Part shown: positions 11,531-11,642 of the stretch, piece after piece
How the letters are laid out: each line of letters starts with the position of its first letter
Numbering within the stretch: position 1 is the stretch's first letter
Assembly: GCA_025450405.1 (NCBI GenBank)
Contig: JANWHL010000136.1
Span: forward strand, 1-11,642
Source: Ktedonobacterales bacterium
GTDB lineage: Bacteria; Chloroflexota; Ktedonobacteria; Ktedonobacterales; JADMIN01
Direction of reading: 5' to 3'
DNA: 11,642 bases
The notes under the pieces: model-generated
What the model was told of the DNA's origin: nothing
What the model saw: only the letters and a program-made list of their open reading frames with translations
Database searches by the model: none
Translations under genes and position numbers: made by a program

Positions 11531-11642
11531 GACGCGCGGGGTCGGCCATAAGCGGCCGAGCCCGCGTTACAGGGCCACAGGATTACACCAGCTCGACCGG
11601 TCCAGAATCACCCCGCCGCCGCGTCGCGCCAGGGTACGTGCC
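11531..11642. other. Right edge, no supported feature
   Basis: The last 112 bases hold nothing I can support. A minus-strand frame is open from the edge to TAA at 11567-11569 (24 codons) and might be the end of a gene lying to the right, but its residues match no family I know. Confidence 0.3.

Noticed and set aside
11567..11642. 3' end of a minus-strand gene entering from the right edge
   Set aside because: Only 24 codons are visible (ending CNPVAL before TAA) with no recognisable motif; not enough to call.

Overview
The window is GC-rich (roughly two thirds G+C by eye), gene-dense bacterial DNA. The mixture of a MEP-pathway ispG fragment, a SufU-type scaffold, paired PIG-L deacetylases, a C-terminally extended ABC-F ATPase, an EXLDI-family protein and a DUF234-type ATPase remnant suggests a Chloroflexota (Thermomicrobia-like) or possibly actinobacterial chromosome. 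This assignment is inference from gene content and codon use, not from a marker gene.

Left part (1-2023, plus strand): the 3' end of an ispG that stops before its usual C-terminal domain, a two-rhodanese-domain thiosulfate sulfurtransferase with its own extended -10 promoter, a purine-rich intergenic stretch, and a SufU/IscU-like Fe-S scaffold. Sulfur transfer and Fe-S assembly therefore sit beside a gene whose product normally needs a [4Fe-4S] cluster.

Middle (2024-5502): a minus-strand run, flavin reductase -> Fe-S uracil-DNA glycosylase -> PIG-L deacetylase, with a well-formed promoter whose -10 is covered by a palindrome. A second PIG-L paralogue diverges on the plus strand. It is followed 20 bases later by the largest gene.

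5523-8165 is the most unusual gene: an ABC-F ATPase (two complete NBDs) joined by an Ala/Pro/Gly linker to a domain that looks like a degenerate DRG/Obg-type GTPase, with the G1 serine replaced and no recognisable DxPG.

Right part (8166-11642) is accessory in character. It holds an EXLDI-family protein with a ribbon-helix-helix-like N-terminus and a strong promoter with a palindrome in the spacer, a 5'-truncated and frameshifted DUF234 ATPase remnant, a SLOG-domain protein fused to a multi-TM module (the architecture of predicted nucleotide-sensing membrane effectors), a divergent Nudix hydrolase sharing a palindrome-bearing intergenic region with it, and a small hypothetical gene. The SLOG/Nudix pair is the best candidate for a conflict or stress-response system; the ABC-F/GTPase fusion is the best candidate for an undescribed single-protein architecture. 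No tRNA, rRNA, CRISPR array, insertion sequence or transposase gene was recognised.
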